Positions 18,253 to 24,631 of a stretch of DNA of 42,144 bases are shown piece after piece (within the stretch, counting starts at the first letter, position 1; every line of letters begins with the position of its first letter). This DNA comes from Methanobrevibacter olleyae (GTDB taxonomy: Archaea; Methanobacteriota; Methanobacteria; Methanobacteriales; Methanobacteriaceae), in NCBI GenBank assembly GCA_015063035.1, contig SUTG01000012.1, positions 1 through 42,144 of the forward strand, read 5' to 3'. The position numbers were made by a program, and so were the translations under genes. The notes under the pieces were generated by a model. It was not told the origin of the DNA. It saw nothing but the letters and a program-made list of their open reading frames with translations, and searched no databases.

Positions 18253-18262
18253 AATTTATAAA
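18253..18262 (+). promoter_or_regulatory. TATA box of the hxlR operon
   Basis: aatttataaa matches an archaeal TATA element. Initiation about 25 bp downstream falls at or next to the hxlR ATG (18279). The gene has no Shine-Dalgarno sequence, so a leaderless transcript is likely. Confidence 0.5.
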
Positions 18263-18278
18263 AAACAAATAATAAATC

Positions 18279-18668
18279 ATGGTTCTGGAAGAAAAACTCT
18301 ATGGGAATCAATTTGAAAGAAACATTGTAGGTAGTGCAATTAAATCTATAAGCAATAAATGGACATTTTACGTTTTAAAAGATTTATTCTTGGGAAAAAA
18401 TCGTTTCACACAATTTCAGGAAAATCGTCCAAATTTAGATAATAAATCTCTTACAAGATGTCTAAAATCAATGGAAAAGAACAATCTAATAGAGAAAACT
18501 ATAAAAAATAATGAAACTGAATATTTATTAACTCCAAAAGGAATAAAATTAAATAAGGTATTATATGAATTGATAATTTTTGCTTTAGATACCCATGAGG
18601 AAGATTTTTACACAGATGAGGAAATTAATTTCATAAAAGAAACTTATATTGATATTCTTAAATTATAA
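18279..18668 (+). CDS. HxlR-family winged-helix transcriptional regulator
   Basis: This 129-aa DNA-binding protein has the HxlR pattern: an N-terminal 'AIKSISNKWTFYVLKDLFLGKNRFTQFQ' region split over residues 19-46. A recognition region follows, 'NKSLTRCLKSMEKNNLIEK', and then a wing with 'TEYLLTPKGIKLNKVL'. Unlike many redox-sensing HxlR members, it has no N-terminal Cys; its only Cys is in the recognition region. It is followed within 12 bp by an exported protein gene and probably heads a three-gene operon. The palindrome and the 10-bp array upstream are its likely targets (inference). Confidence 0.85.
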   Translation: MVLEEKLYGNQFERNIVGSAIKSISNKWTFYVLKDLFLGKNRFTQFQENRPNLDNKSLTRCLKSMEKNNLIEKTIKNNETEYLLTPKGIKLNKVLYELIIFALDTHEEDFYTDEEINFIKETYIDILKL

Positions 18669-18680
18669 TCGGTGATTGAA

Positions 18681-19832
18681 TTGTTAGATAAAAGGATTGC
18701 TTTAATATTAATTTTCATTATAGGAATATTGAGTATTTCGGCTGTTAATGCAGTTGAAAATGGTGGAGATTCATATATTGGTGAGGATAGTTCCATTATA
18801 GTTGAAAGTGAACAAGAAGCAAATGCATCTAATCTTAGCATAAATGGTAGTGCAGAAACAACATTGACCAAAAACGCATCCACTGGACCTAAATCAGTCA
18901 CATTAAGTCCTTCAAAATTATCAACAACATACAGATCAGGCAAATATTTCAAGGTAAAAGTGATTGACAGTAAAACTAAAAAACCTGTAGCGAAGGTAAA
19001 GCTTATCTTAAAAGTATATACTGGCAAAAAATATAAGAAATTCATCAAAACAACTGATGCCAAGGGAATTGCGAAATTATATGCGTCTACTTTAAGCATT
19101 GGCAGCCATAAAGTTACAATCAATGTTAAGGATTCAAAACTGTATATCTCAAAGAAGAAAACAAGCTATATAAAAATTTCAAAAGCGAAACCGATAATTT
19201 CTGCCTCAAATAAAACAAGCTATTACAAGGAAAGTAAAAAATACAAGATAATAATTAAAAATAAGGAATCTAAAAAACCGATGAAGAATATTAAAGTATT
19301 AGTAAAAGTTTACACAGGCAAGAAATATAAAAAGTATTCCTTGAAAACAGACGAAAATGGAACTGTTGGTTTCAACATGAAATCATTGAATAAAAGCAAA
19401 CACAAGGTTGTTATAACTATTAAAGCGACATCAAAGGTTAAATCAGCCTCTAAAATAAGATATATCAAAACAGTTGCTCGCCCAAATATAATAAAACTTA
19501 AAGTCAATGATCATGTCTTTAATGTGAAATTGGAAAGTAATTCAGCAGCAAAAGCATTGATGAACAAGTTAAAAAAAGGAAAAATTACAATCAATGCTGA
19601 AGATTATGGAAACTTTGAAAAAGTGGGACAATTAGGATTTTCACTTCCAAGAAGCGATAAGTACATTACCACATCCGCTGGAGATATTGTGCTTTATAAT
19701 GGGGATGAAATTTCCCTTTTCTATAACCAAAATTCATGGTCTTATACAAAATTAGGCAAAATACAAAATACAAAGGACTTAAAAAAGATTTTAGGAACTG
19801 GAGATGTGACATTAGTCTTTAGTTTAAAATAA
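18681..19832 (+). CDS. Exported Ig-like-repeat protein with C-terminal cyclophilin-like domain
   Basis: This protein is about 383 aa. I choose TTG at 18681 because GGTGAT (18671-18676) is spaced like the ribosome site of the next gene; a GTG at 18672 would sit inside that site. An N-terminal hydrophobic signal sequence (to about residue 25, SAVNA) is followed by an acidic linker. Two Lys/Tyr-rich Ig-like modules have the repeated signature 'VYTGKKYKK' and 'TDAKG/TDENG'. The last 115 residues form a cyclophilin-like barrel of the bacterial Cyclophil_like2 type: 'KVNDHVFNVKLESNSAAKAL', 'GFSLPRSDKYI', 'AGDIVLYNGDEISLFYNQNS', 'YTKLGKI', 'GTGDVTLVF'. The ligand is unknown. The next gene is a stand-alone copy of this domain. 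Confidence 0.75.
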   Translation: MLDKRIALILIFIIGILSISAVNAVENGGDSYIGEDSSIIVESEQEANASNLSINGSAETTLTKNASTGPKSVTLSPSKLSTTYRSGKYFKVKVIDSKTKKPVAKVKLILKVYTGKKYKKFIKTTDAKGIAKLYASTLSIGSHKVTINVKDSKLYISKKKTSYIKISKAKPIISASNKTSYYKESKKYKIIIKNKESKKPMKNIKVLVKVYTGKKYKKYSLKTDENGTVGFNMKSLNKSKHKVVITIKATSKVKSASKIRYIKTVARPNIIKLKVNDHVFNVKLESNSAAKALMNKLKKGKITINAEDYGNFEKVGQLGFSLPRSDKYITTSAGDIVLYNGDEISLFYNQNSWSYTKLGKIQNTKDLKKILGTGDVTLVFSLK

Positions 19833-19863
19833 AAAAACGTTATATGTTTTTCGAGGTGATGGA

Positions 19864-20301
19864 ATGTCCTTCATTAAAAAAATTTGTTTTTTACTTGTAT
19901 TGAGTTTAGTTGCTTGCACTGCTGTTAGTGGGGATGATAATATGGATGATACAGTTAAAGTCAGAATTAATGATGAAGTGTTCAATGTTGTATTGGAAAA
20001 TAATTCCGCTACAGAAGAACTCATTAAAGCATTGGAGAAAGGAAATGTCACTGTAAATGCAACGGAATATGGAGGCTTTGAAAAAGTAGGGGAATTAGGA
20101 TTTTCACTTCCATCATATGATGAAAATATCAATACAGAACCTGGAGATATTGTCTTATATCAACAAGATAAAATATCATTGTTTTATGGCTCACATTCAT
20201 GGAGCTATACAAAATTAGGTAAAATAGATAATATTAGCTCCAATGAGCTAAAAGAAGTTCTAGGACCTGATAATGTAACCTTAGTTTTTAGTTTAGAATA
20301 A
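19864..20301 (+). CDS. Exported cyclophilin-like domain protein (possible lipoprotein)
   Basis: This 145-aa protein has a signal sequence ending 'LSLVACTAVSG'. LVAC fits a lipobox, with cleavage before Cys18; signal peptidase I cleavage after SG is the alternative. The mature part is a single cyclophilin-like domain with the same landmarks as the end of the preceding protein: 'GFSLPSYDENI', 'PGDIVLYQQDKISLFYGSHS', 'YTKLGKID', 'LGPDNVTLVFSLE'. The ribosome site GAGGTGAT is strong. It follows the previous gene by 31 bp and is clearly its domain paralogue. No peptidyl-prolyl isomerase active-site set is recognisable; the function is unknown. Confidence 0.78.
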   Translation: MSFIKKICFLLVLSLVACTAVSGDDNMDDTVKVRINDEVFNVVLENNSATEELIKALEKGNVTVNATEYGGFEKVGELGFSLPSYDENINTEPGDIVLYQQDKISLFYGSHSWSYTKLGKIDNISSNELKEVLGPDNVTLVFSLE

Positions 20302-20741
20302 ACATATGAAATAATGCCTAATTGAAAAGATTGCAGAATTTTATAATGAAAAATTTGTAATTACTTTAAATGGTAAGTATTTCCTCTTTTTTCTTTTTTA
20401 TTTGCAAATAACATTTAATATTTTTTTTATTATACTTTCTTATTAACTATATTTTCTATACACTTTAACATTTTTTTTATTTTACTTTCTTATTAAATAT
20501 ATTTTCCATACACTTTAACATTTTTATTTTACTTTCTTATTAAATATATTTTCTTTACACTTTTTGTGAAACTTAAATATCGTTCACATCAGTCAAATGA
20601 GCAGATTCATTAGCAATCTACTTGAAATAATTCTTGTGCAATAATGCATTATCTTATCACTGAAAATGACTGGATTAGTGGAACAAATTAAGCAAATATA
20701 AAACAGTACCTATAAAAATAAAGAAAAATAAAGATTTTATT
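20302..20741. other. Intergenic region with 50-bp repeats and a less AT-rich island
   Basis: This 440-bp region has no convincing gene. Three imperfect copies of a 47-50 bp unit (core tactttcttattaaatatat) lie at about 20421-20565, T-rich on the plus strand and probably a transcription stop. A more mixed-composition patch at 20571-20695 contains only 15-codon frames and could be a gene remnant. A TATA-like tataaaaat near 20711 precedes the next gene by about 30 bp, which suggests another leaderless start. Confidence 0.5.
20421..20565. repeat. Tandem T-rich repeat, three copies of about 50 bp
   Basis: The copies start near 20421, 20471 and 20521 and share tttactttcttattaaata followed by tattttct(a/t)tacacttt. 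The period is 50 then 47 bp. T-runs on the plus strand follow the cyclophilin-like operon, consistent with termination. Confidence 0.75.
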
Positions 20742-22337
20742 ATGAAAAAAATATTTTTATTGGCTATTTTCACTTTTTTGATACTGTCCATGACTGCCGT
20801 TTCAGCAGATGATAATCTTATGGCATCTGCATATGAAAATGCAATTTATGAAGAGCAGGAGATTCTAAGTGAAGATCAAGCCATATATGAAAATAAGGAA
20901 GAGATAATTGCTGAAAATCCAACTGATGCACTTCTTGAAGACACAGCAGATAACAACAATAATGAGGAAGAAGAGATTGTAGAAGAAAAGGCAAATTCCA
21001 CAATTATCTCCTCAGATGTTAAAGGGTATGAGTCATTTACAACTACAATAAGCATCAAATTAACAGCAAACAATACCTCTTTATCTTCAAAACCAATTCA
21101 AATTGACTTAAATGGAATCACTTATAATAAAACCACTGATGCGAATGGTGAAGTCAAGTTGAATGTCAAATTGAATAAGGGAATCTATTATGCTGAAATA
21201 ACTTATTTAGGTGATGATTTAACAAGCGAAGCAAGTGAAACCTGTAAGGTAACTATCGCATCTCCAATTAAAACCAAATTAAGAATTGGAGATAAATACA
21301 TCAATTATCGTCAAGGATCCAAATGCTTGTTTTATGTGAAATTGCTTGATGCAAAAAACAATACATTAAAAAATCAAAAAGTAACTATTAAGGTTGCAGG
21401 AAAATCCTATACTGTTTTAACCAATAGCTTAGGCAATGCTAAAATCTATTTAAACCTTAAAAAGGGAACATATAAAGTGAAATATTACTTTTATAAAAAG
21501 GATGCTCCTTATTTAGCTTCAAACGGTTCTTTTAAAATAAAAGTCAAACCTAAAATGACTAAAGGGAATGGATATTGGCTATGGTCCAACCATATGAAAA
21601 AAGTGAATCTTAAAAGCCTTGCAAAAAGAGGCACCAAACACATTTTCCTACATGTTCATGCAATAGCAATATACGGCAAATCAGGTGTCGCTTCATTTAT
21701 CAAAAAAGCTCATAAGCGTGGAATTAAAGTACATTTATGGATGCAAGTCTGCTATAGAGGGGGAAAATGGGTTAGGCCTATCGATAAAAATAACAAAATC
21801 AAGTATTCATTCTTAAATAAAAGAATCAGGGAAGCTAAGAGCTATGCAAAGATTAAGGGAGTGGATGGCATTCACTTTGATTATGTCCGTTTCGGAGGCA
21901 CTGCACATTTATATAAGGATCCTAATCGTGCAGTAAACTACTTCATGAAAAAAGCTTCAACTGAAGTCCGTAAGGTCAAACCTAATTGCATTGTTTCAGC
22001 TGCAATTATGCCTGAACCAAGTGCGATGACCTCTTCCTTTGGTCAAGACGTATCAACAATGAGCAGATACGCCGATGTGTTGACACCAATGGAATATAAA
22101 GGCAATTACAATAAAAAAAGGGCATGGCTCACTTCTGTAACAAAAAAATTCGTTAGCCAATCAAATGGAGCTCAAATTTGGGTTGGTCTTCAATCATACC
22201 ATTCAGATAAGAATGCTAAAAAATTAAGCCACACAGCTCTTCTAAAAGATGCAAAAGCAGCTATGAAAGGAGGAGCAAAAGGAGTTTTATTATTTAGAAT
22301 TGGCATAAGTTGCAATTTAAATTTCAAAAAGGTTTAA
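20742..22337 (+). CDS. Secreted Ig-like-module protein with glycosidase-like TIM barrel (GHL10/DUF4015-like)
   Basis: This 531-aa exported protein has a signal peptide at residues 1-23 (AVSA-D), an acidic Glu/Asn linker to about 85, and two Ig-like modules (about 88-175 and 180-268; 'DLNGITYNKTTDANGEVKLN' and 'TIKVAGKSYTVLTNSLGNAK'). From about 275 a TIM-barrel domain follows: 'GTKHIFLHVHAIA', 'AHKRGIKVHLWMQVCYRG', 'KGVDGIHFDYVRFGG' with candidate catalytic Asp380, 'VSAAIMPEP' and 'GAQIWVGLQSYH'. The HFDYVRF strand is the signature of glycosyl-hydrolase-like families such as GHL10 and DUF4015. A role in remodelling pseudomurein or surface glycans is inferred. It shares module architecture with the exported peptidase at 11980. 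Confidence 0.72.
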   Translation: MKKIFLLAIFTFLILSMTAVSADDNLMASAYENAIYEEQEILSEDQAIYENKEEIIAENPTDALLEDTADNNNNEEEEIVEEKANSTIISSDVKGYESFTTTISIKLTANNTSLSSKPIQIDLNGITYNKTTDANGEVKLNVKLNKGIYYAEITYLGDDLTSEASETCKVTIASPIKTKLRIGDKYINYRQGSKCLFYVKLLDAKNNTLKNQKVTIKVAGKSYTVLTNSLGNAKIYLNLKKGTYKVKYYFYKKDAPYLASNGSFKIKVKPKMTKGNGYWLWSNHMKKVNLKSLAKRGTKHIFLHVHAIAIYGKSGVASFIKKAHKRGIKVHLWMQVCYRGGKWVRPIDKNNKIKYSFLNKRIREAKSYAKIKGVDGIHFDYVRFGGTAHLYKDPNRAVNYFMKKASTEVRKVKPNCIVSAAIMPEPSAMTSSFGQDVSTMSRYADVLTPMEYKGNYNKKRAWLTSVTKKFVSQSNGAQIWVGLQSYHSDKNAKKLSHTALLKDAKAAMKGGAKGVLLFRIGISCNLNFKKV

Positions 22338-22525
22338 TACCTTTTTAATTTTCTTTTTTTTTTAACCTATACTTTTTTATTCGTTTTTTTATCCTATTTC
22401 CTTCTTCTGTTTTCTTCTATTTTAAAAAAAGTATTATCTATTTTTATTATTTAACAATTATAACTTATTTTAGAAACCTTAAGCTAATAATAAAAAGCAA
22501 AAAAGAAAGAAGAAAAAAATAGAAG

Positions 22526-22598
<73 letters not shown>

Positions 22599-22690
22599 AC
22601 AAGATTTAATTAATTTTAATTTAATTTAATCATATTTAATTTAATTAAAATTATTTAATAGAATTAATTAAATTAAAAAAAGAATTAAAG

Positions 22691-22717
22691 AATTAAGTTT
22701 TTTTAAAAAACTTAATT
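22691..22717 (-). terminator. Perfect 13-bp palindrome, terminator-like
   Basis: AATTAAGTTTTTT and its reverse complement flank a single T. On the minus strand it is followed by a T-rich tract. It lies between the small membrane reading frame (22802-22891) and tRNA-Ala, so it may end the transcript of the former. Confidence 0.45.
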
Positions 22718-22801
22718 GAAAAACAAAATAAAAATAACAGTTACATCTATTATTTTATTGATACATTGCACATTGTGCAAGAAAGTATTATTATATAGTG
22801 C

Positions 22802-22891
22802 TCATATATAATCGAGGATAATATCTCCCTCGTTTAGGAATATTAACATTCCCAAAAATACTAGGAAACTAAAAAATACAGTCATAAACAT
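22802..22891 (-). CDS. Predicted 29-residue hydrophobic membrane peptide
   Basis: ATG at 22891 opens 29 codons ending in TGA (22804-22802). GGAG at 22902-22899 lies exactly 7 bases before the ATG, an ideal ribosome site. The peptide starts MFMTVFFSFLVFLGMLIFL, a single transmembrane helix rich in Phe, and ends with an acidic amphipathic tail (NEGDIILDYI). The minus strand carries a consensus TATA (TTTATATA, 23003-22996), so the transcript should begin near 22973 and carry two hairpins before the ribosome site. A terminator-like palindrome lies downstream at 22717-22691. Size and layout resemble bacterial type I toxins or small membrane regulators; that is inference. GC is higher than in the flanking spacer. 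Confidence 0.5.
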   Translation of the reverse strand: MFMTVFFSFLVFLGMLIFLNEGDIILDYI

Positions 22892-22911
22892 TTAGCGACT
22901 CCATTTTTAAA

Positions 22912-22969
22912 GTTCTATATTAAATAGAACATAAAATTCTATATGATTTTGGAAATTGAAAAATCATAT
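22912..22969 (-). promoter_or_regulatory. Double-hairpin 5' leader of the 29-residue peptide
   Basis: Two perfect inverted repeats lie between the predicted start site (about 22973) and the GGAG. ATATGATTTT/AAAATCATAT (22941-22969) has 10-bp arms and a 9-nt loop. GTTCTAT/ATAGAAC (22912-22930) has 7-bp arms and a 5-nt loop. The first would form at the extreme 5' end of the RNA and could protect it; the second ends about 10 bases before the ribosome site. Confidence 0.5.
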
Positions 22970-22995
22970 ATTATTTACTATTATAAAAAAACTGG

Positions 22996-23003
22996 TATAT
23001 AAA
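22996..23003 (-). promoter_or_regulatory. TATA box upstream of the 29-residue peptide
   Basis: TTTATATA on the minus strand is the exact archaeal consensus, placed about 105 bp before the ATG at 22891. The same bases read tatataaata on the plus strand, so the element could also act in the other direction, toward the hairpin at 23024. Confidence 0.5.
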
Positions 23004-23023
23004 TACATACTATTTAATCCTCG

Positions 23024-23060
23024 GATTGTTCGTATTTTCCAATATAAAGTACGAACAATC
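23024..23060 (+). other. 11-bp-arm hairpin followed by a T-tract
   Basis: GATTGTTCGTA (23024-23034) and TACGAACAATC (23050-23060) are perfect complements around a 15-nt loop, followed by ttttatttta. It lies between the TATA elements and the vsr stop. On the plus strand it looks like a factor-independent terminator or a short structured RNA; on the minus strand no T-run follows. The remaining DNA up to 23165 is plain AT spacer. Confidence 0.55.
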
Positions 23061-23165
23061 TTTTATTTTAGAAAAAAATCGTGTTAAATCATTATAAATA
23101 ATTATAAATCGTTATAAATTATTACAAAAGATAAAAAATTAGATGAAACTGTAATAATTTTCCTA

Positions 23166-23594
23166 TCATTCGTTATCTTGGGAGGTTATTCTATCATATA
23201 ATATTTCAAGTGTCTCTTCACGTTTGTCCTTTTTTAATTCGCACTCCCATACTGTAAGGACAGTCCATCCCATCGCTTTAAGCTCTTCCTGATTACGGGC
23301 ATCACGTTCCCTGTTCCTATAGAGTTTCTTCTCCCAATATTCAACATTGGATTTAGGCATTTTAGCATACTTGCATCCTTCATGAAGATGCCAGAAACAG
23401 CCATGAACAAAGACAGCAGTCTTGTATTTTGGAAGCACAACATCAGGACGTCCAGGATACCTTTTATCATTCTTTCGAAATCTAAGCCCCCTAGCAAATA
23501 GGTACTTTCGAACAAGAATTTCGGGCTTGGTGTCCTTGCCTCTAATCCTTGACATGATGTAACTGCGGGTCTCCTTGCTAAATTTGTCAGCCAT
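23166..23594 (-). CDS. vsr: Very short patch repair (Vsr) mismatch endonuclease
   Basis: This 142-aa endonuclease nicks 5' of T in T:G mismatches formed by deamination of 5-methylcytosine. It is full length and has the family blocks: 'MSRIRGKDTKPEILVRKYLF' with the metal-site Asp/Glu, 'RYPGRPDVVLPKYKTAVFVHGCFWH', Zn-type Cys/His (HGCFWHLHEGC) and 'NRERDARNQEELKAMGWTVLTVWECEL'. GATGATTTC precedes the ATG. In bacteria vsr usually adjoins a cytosine-5 methyltransferase; none is visible here, so this is an orphan copy. Lateral acquisition from bacteria is likely. Confidence 0.95.
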   Translation of the reverse strand: MADKFSKETRSYIMSRIRGKDTKPEILVRKYLFARGLRFRKNDKRYPGRPDVVLPKYKTAVFVHGCFWHLHEGCKYAKMPKSNVEYWEKKLYRNRERDARNQEELKAMGWTVLTVWECELKKDKREETLEILYDRITSQDNE

Positions 23595-23691
23595 GAAATC
23601 ATCTCAAAAAAAACATCGAATAGACGAATATTCAAATTATCATTTTATACTAACTTAATAAAAAAAAGAAAGAAAAGAAAATAAAGTAAAA

Positions 23692-24411
23692 TTATCTATA
23701 TTTGAAACTTGGCATCAATTCCAACTTGAATTTATTCAATTCATGGAGGTGATCAATTCTTTCTTTTGTCTTTTTATCACTAATTTCACCAGTTCGTATA
23801 TACTTATCCAATACATCATAAGTAAATCCAAGCTTCTCTTCATCAGATTGATTGGAGAGTCCATCAGTTGGTACTTTATCCACTAACTCCATCGGTAAAT
23901 TAAGGCTTCTTCCTATTTCCTTAACTTCAGTTACAGTTAGGTTTGAGAGTGGACTGAAATCTCCAGCACCATCACCATATCTTGTTGAATAGCCGACCCA
24001 ATCTTCAGATAAATTGCAATTGTTCGCCACCCTTCCATTATTGGATTGGGAAACTGCATACAAAACAGACATACGTATTCTAGGAGGGAGATTTATAGTG
24101 GTTTGCTCGCTAATTTCAATTCCAGACAATTCCATTTGATCCAATACACCATTTACAGCATCTTTTACATTGATTATATAATGCTTTAAGTCTAAATGAT
24201 TGACAAGTAGTTTGGCAAAATCAATGTCAGATTGAACATCATTTGGCATGAGGACTCCAATAACTCTTTCTTTTCCAAGAGCTTCCACACATAGTGCAGC
24301 AACAACAGCACTATCCTTACCTCCAGAGATGCCTACAATTGCATTGCATCCTTTTCCGTTTTCCTCAAAAAAGTCTTGAATCCATTTAACACATTGTTCC
24401 TTTACTTCCAA
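23692..24411 (-). CDS. nadE: NAD synthetase, ammonia-dependent, bacterial-looking
   Basis: This protein of at least 239 aa adenylates deamido-NAD and aminates it. The PP-loop is SGGKDS at 29-34, and 'YSTRYGDGAGDFSPL' and 'KVPTDGLSNQSDEEKLGFTYD' mark the deamido-NAD site. It lacks a glutaminase domain. The wording 'FFEENGKGCNAIVGISGGKD' recalls gut Firmicutes/Bacteroidetes enzymes more than other methanogen NadE, so transfer is suspected. The given start is a TTG (24411). The frame is open upstream ('NYNFNA' before LEVK), as in homologues that begin a few residues earlier, and AGAGGAGAT lies at 24450-24442. The true start may therefore be an in-frame ATT (24441) or ATC (24438). Confidence 0.9.
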   Translation of the reverse strand: MEVKEQCVKWIQDFFEENGKGCNAIVGISGGKDSAVVAALCVEALGKERVIGVLMPNDVQSDIDFAKLLVNHLDLKHYIINVKDAVNGVLDQMELSGIEISEQTTINLPPRIRMSVLYAVSQSNNGRVANNCNLSEDWVGYSTRYGDGAGDFSPLSNLTVTEVKEIGRSLNLPMELVDKVPTDGLSNQSDEEKLGFTYDVLDKYIRTGEISDKKTKERIDHLHELNKFKLELMPSFKYR

Positions 24412-24631
24412 TGCATTAAAGTTGTAATTATTAGTGATAATATCTCCTCTTATATTTTTAATTAGATTCCTTTAAATAATAATTTAATTTTTTATATAAT
24501 AAATCTTTTTAAAAAGATAAAAATAATAAAATAAGTAAAAAGTCAAAAACAACTAAAAAGTATTAAAAATAGAAAATAAGTAAAAAAATAAAAAAAAGAA
24601 TTAAAGAAAGAAAAATAATAAAAGAGAAAAT

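Noticed and set aside
20571-20695. Pseudogene call for the mixed-composition island
   Set aside because: No recognisable protein similarity in any frame; left as an unexplained region.
22766-22852. Structured noncoding RNA built from small dyads (TTGCACA/TGTGCAA, CGAGG/CCTCG, GGAAT/ATTCC)
   Set aside because: Most of these dyads fall inside or next to the 29-codon reading frame, whose codons explain them; only the leader hairpins were kept.
23166-24411. Mobile element or genomic island boundaries around vsr and nadE
   Set aside because: No integrase, transposase or flanking direct repeats; the nearby tRNA has no duplicated 3' end.
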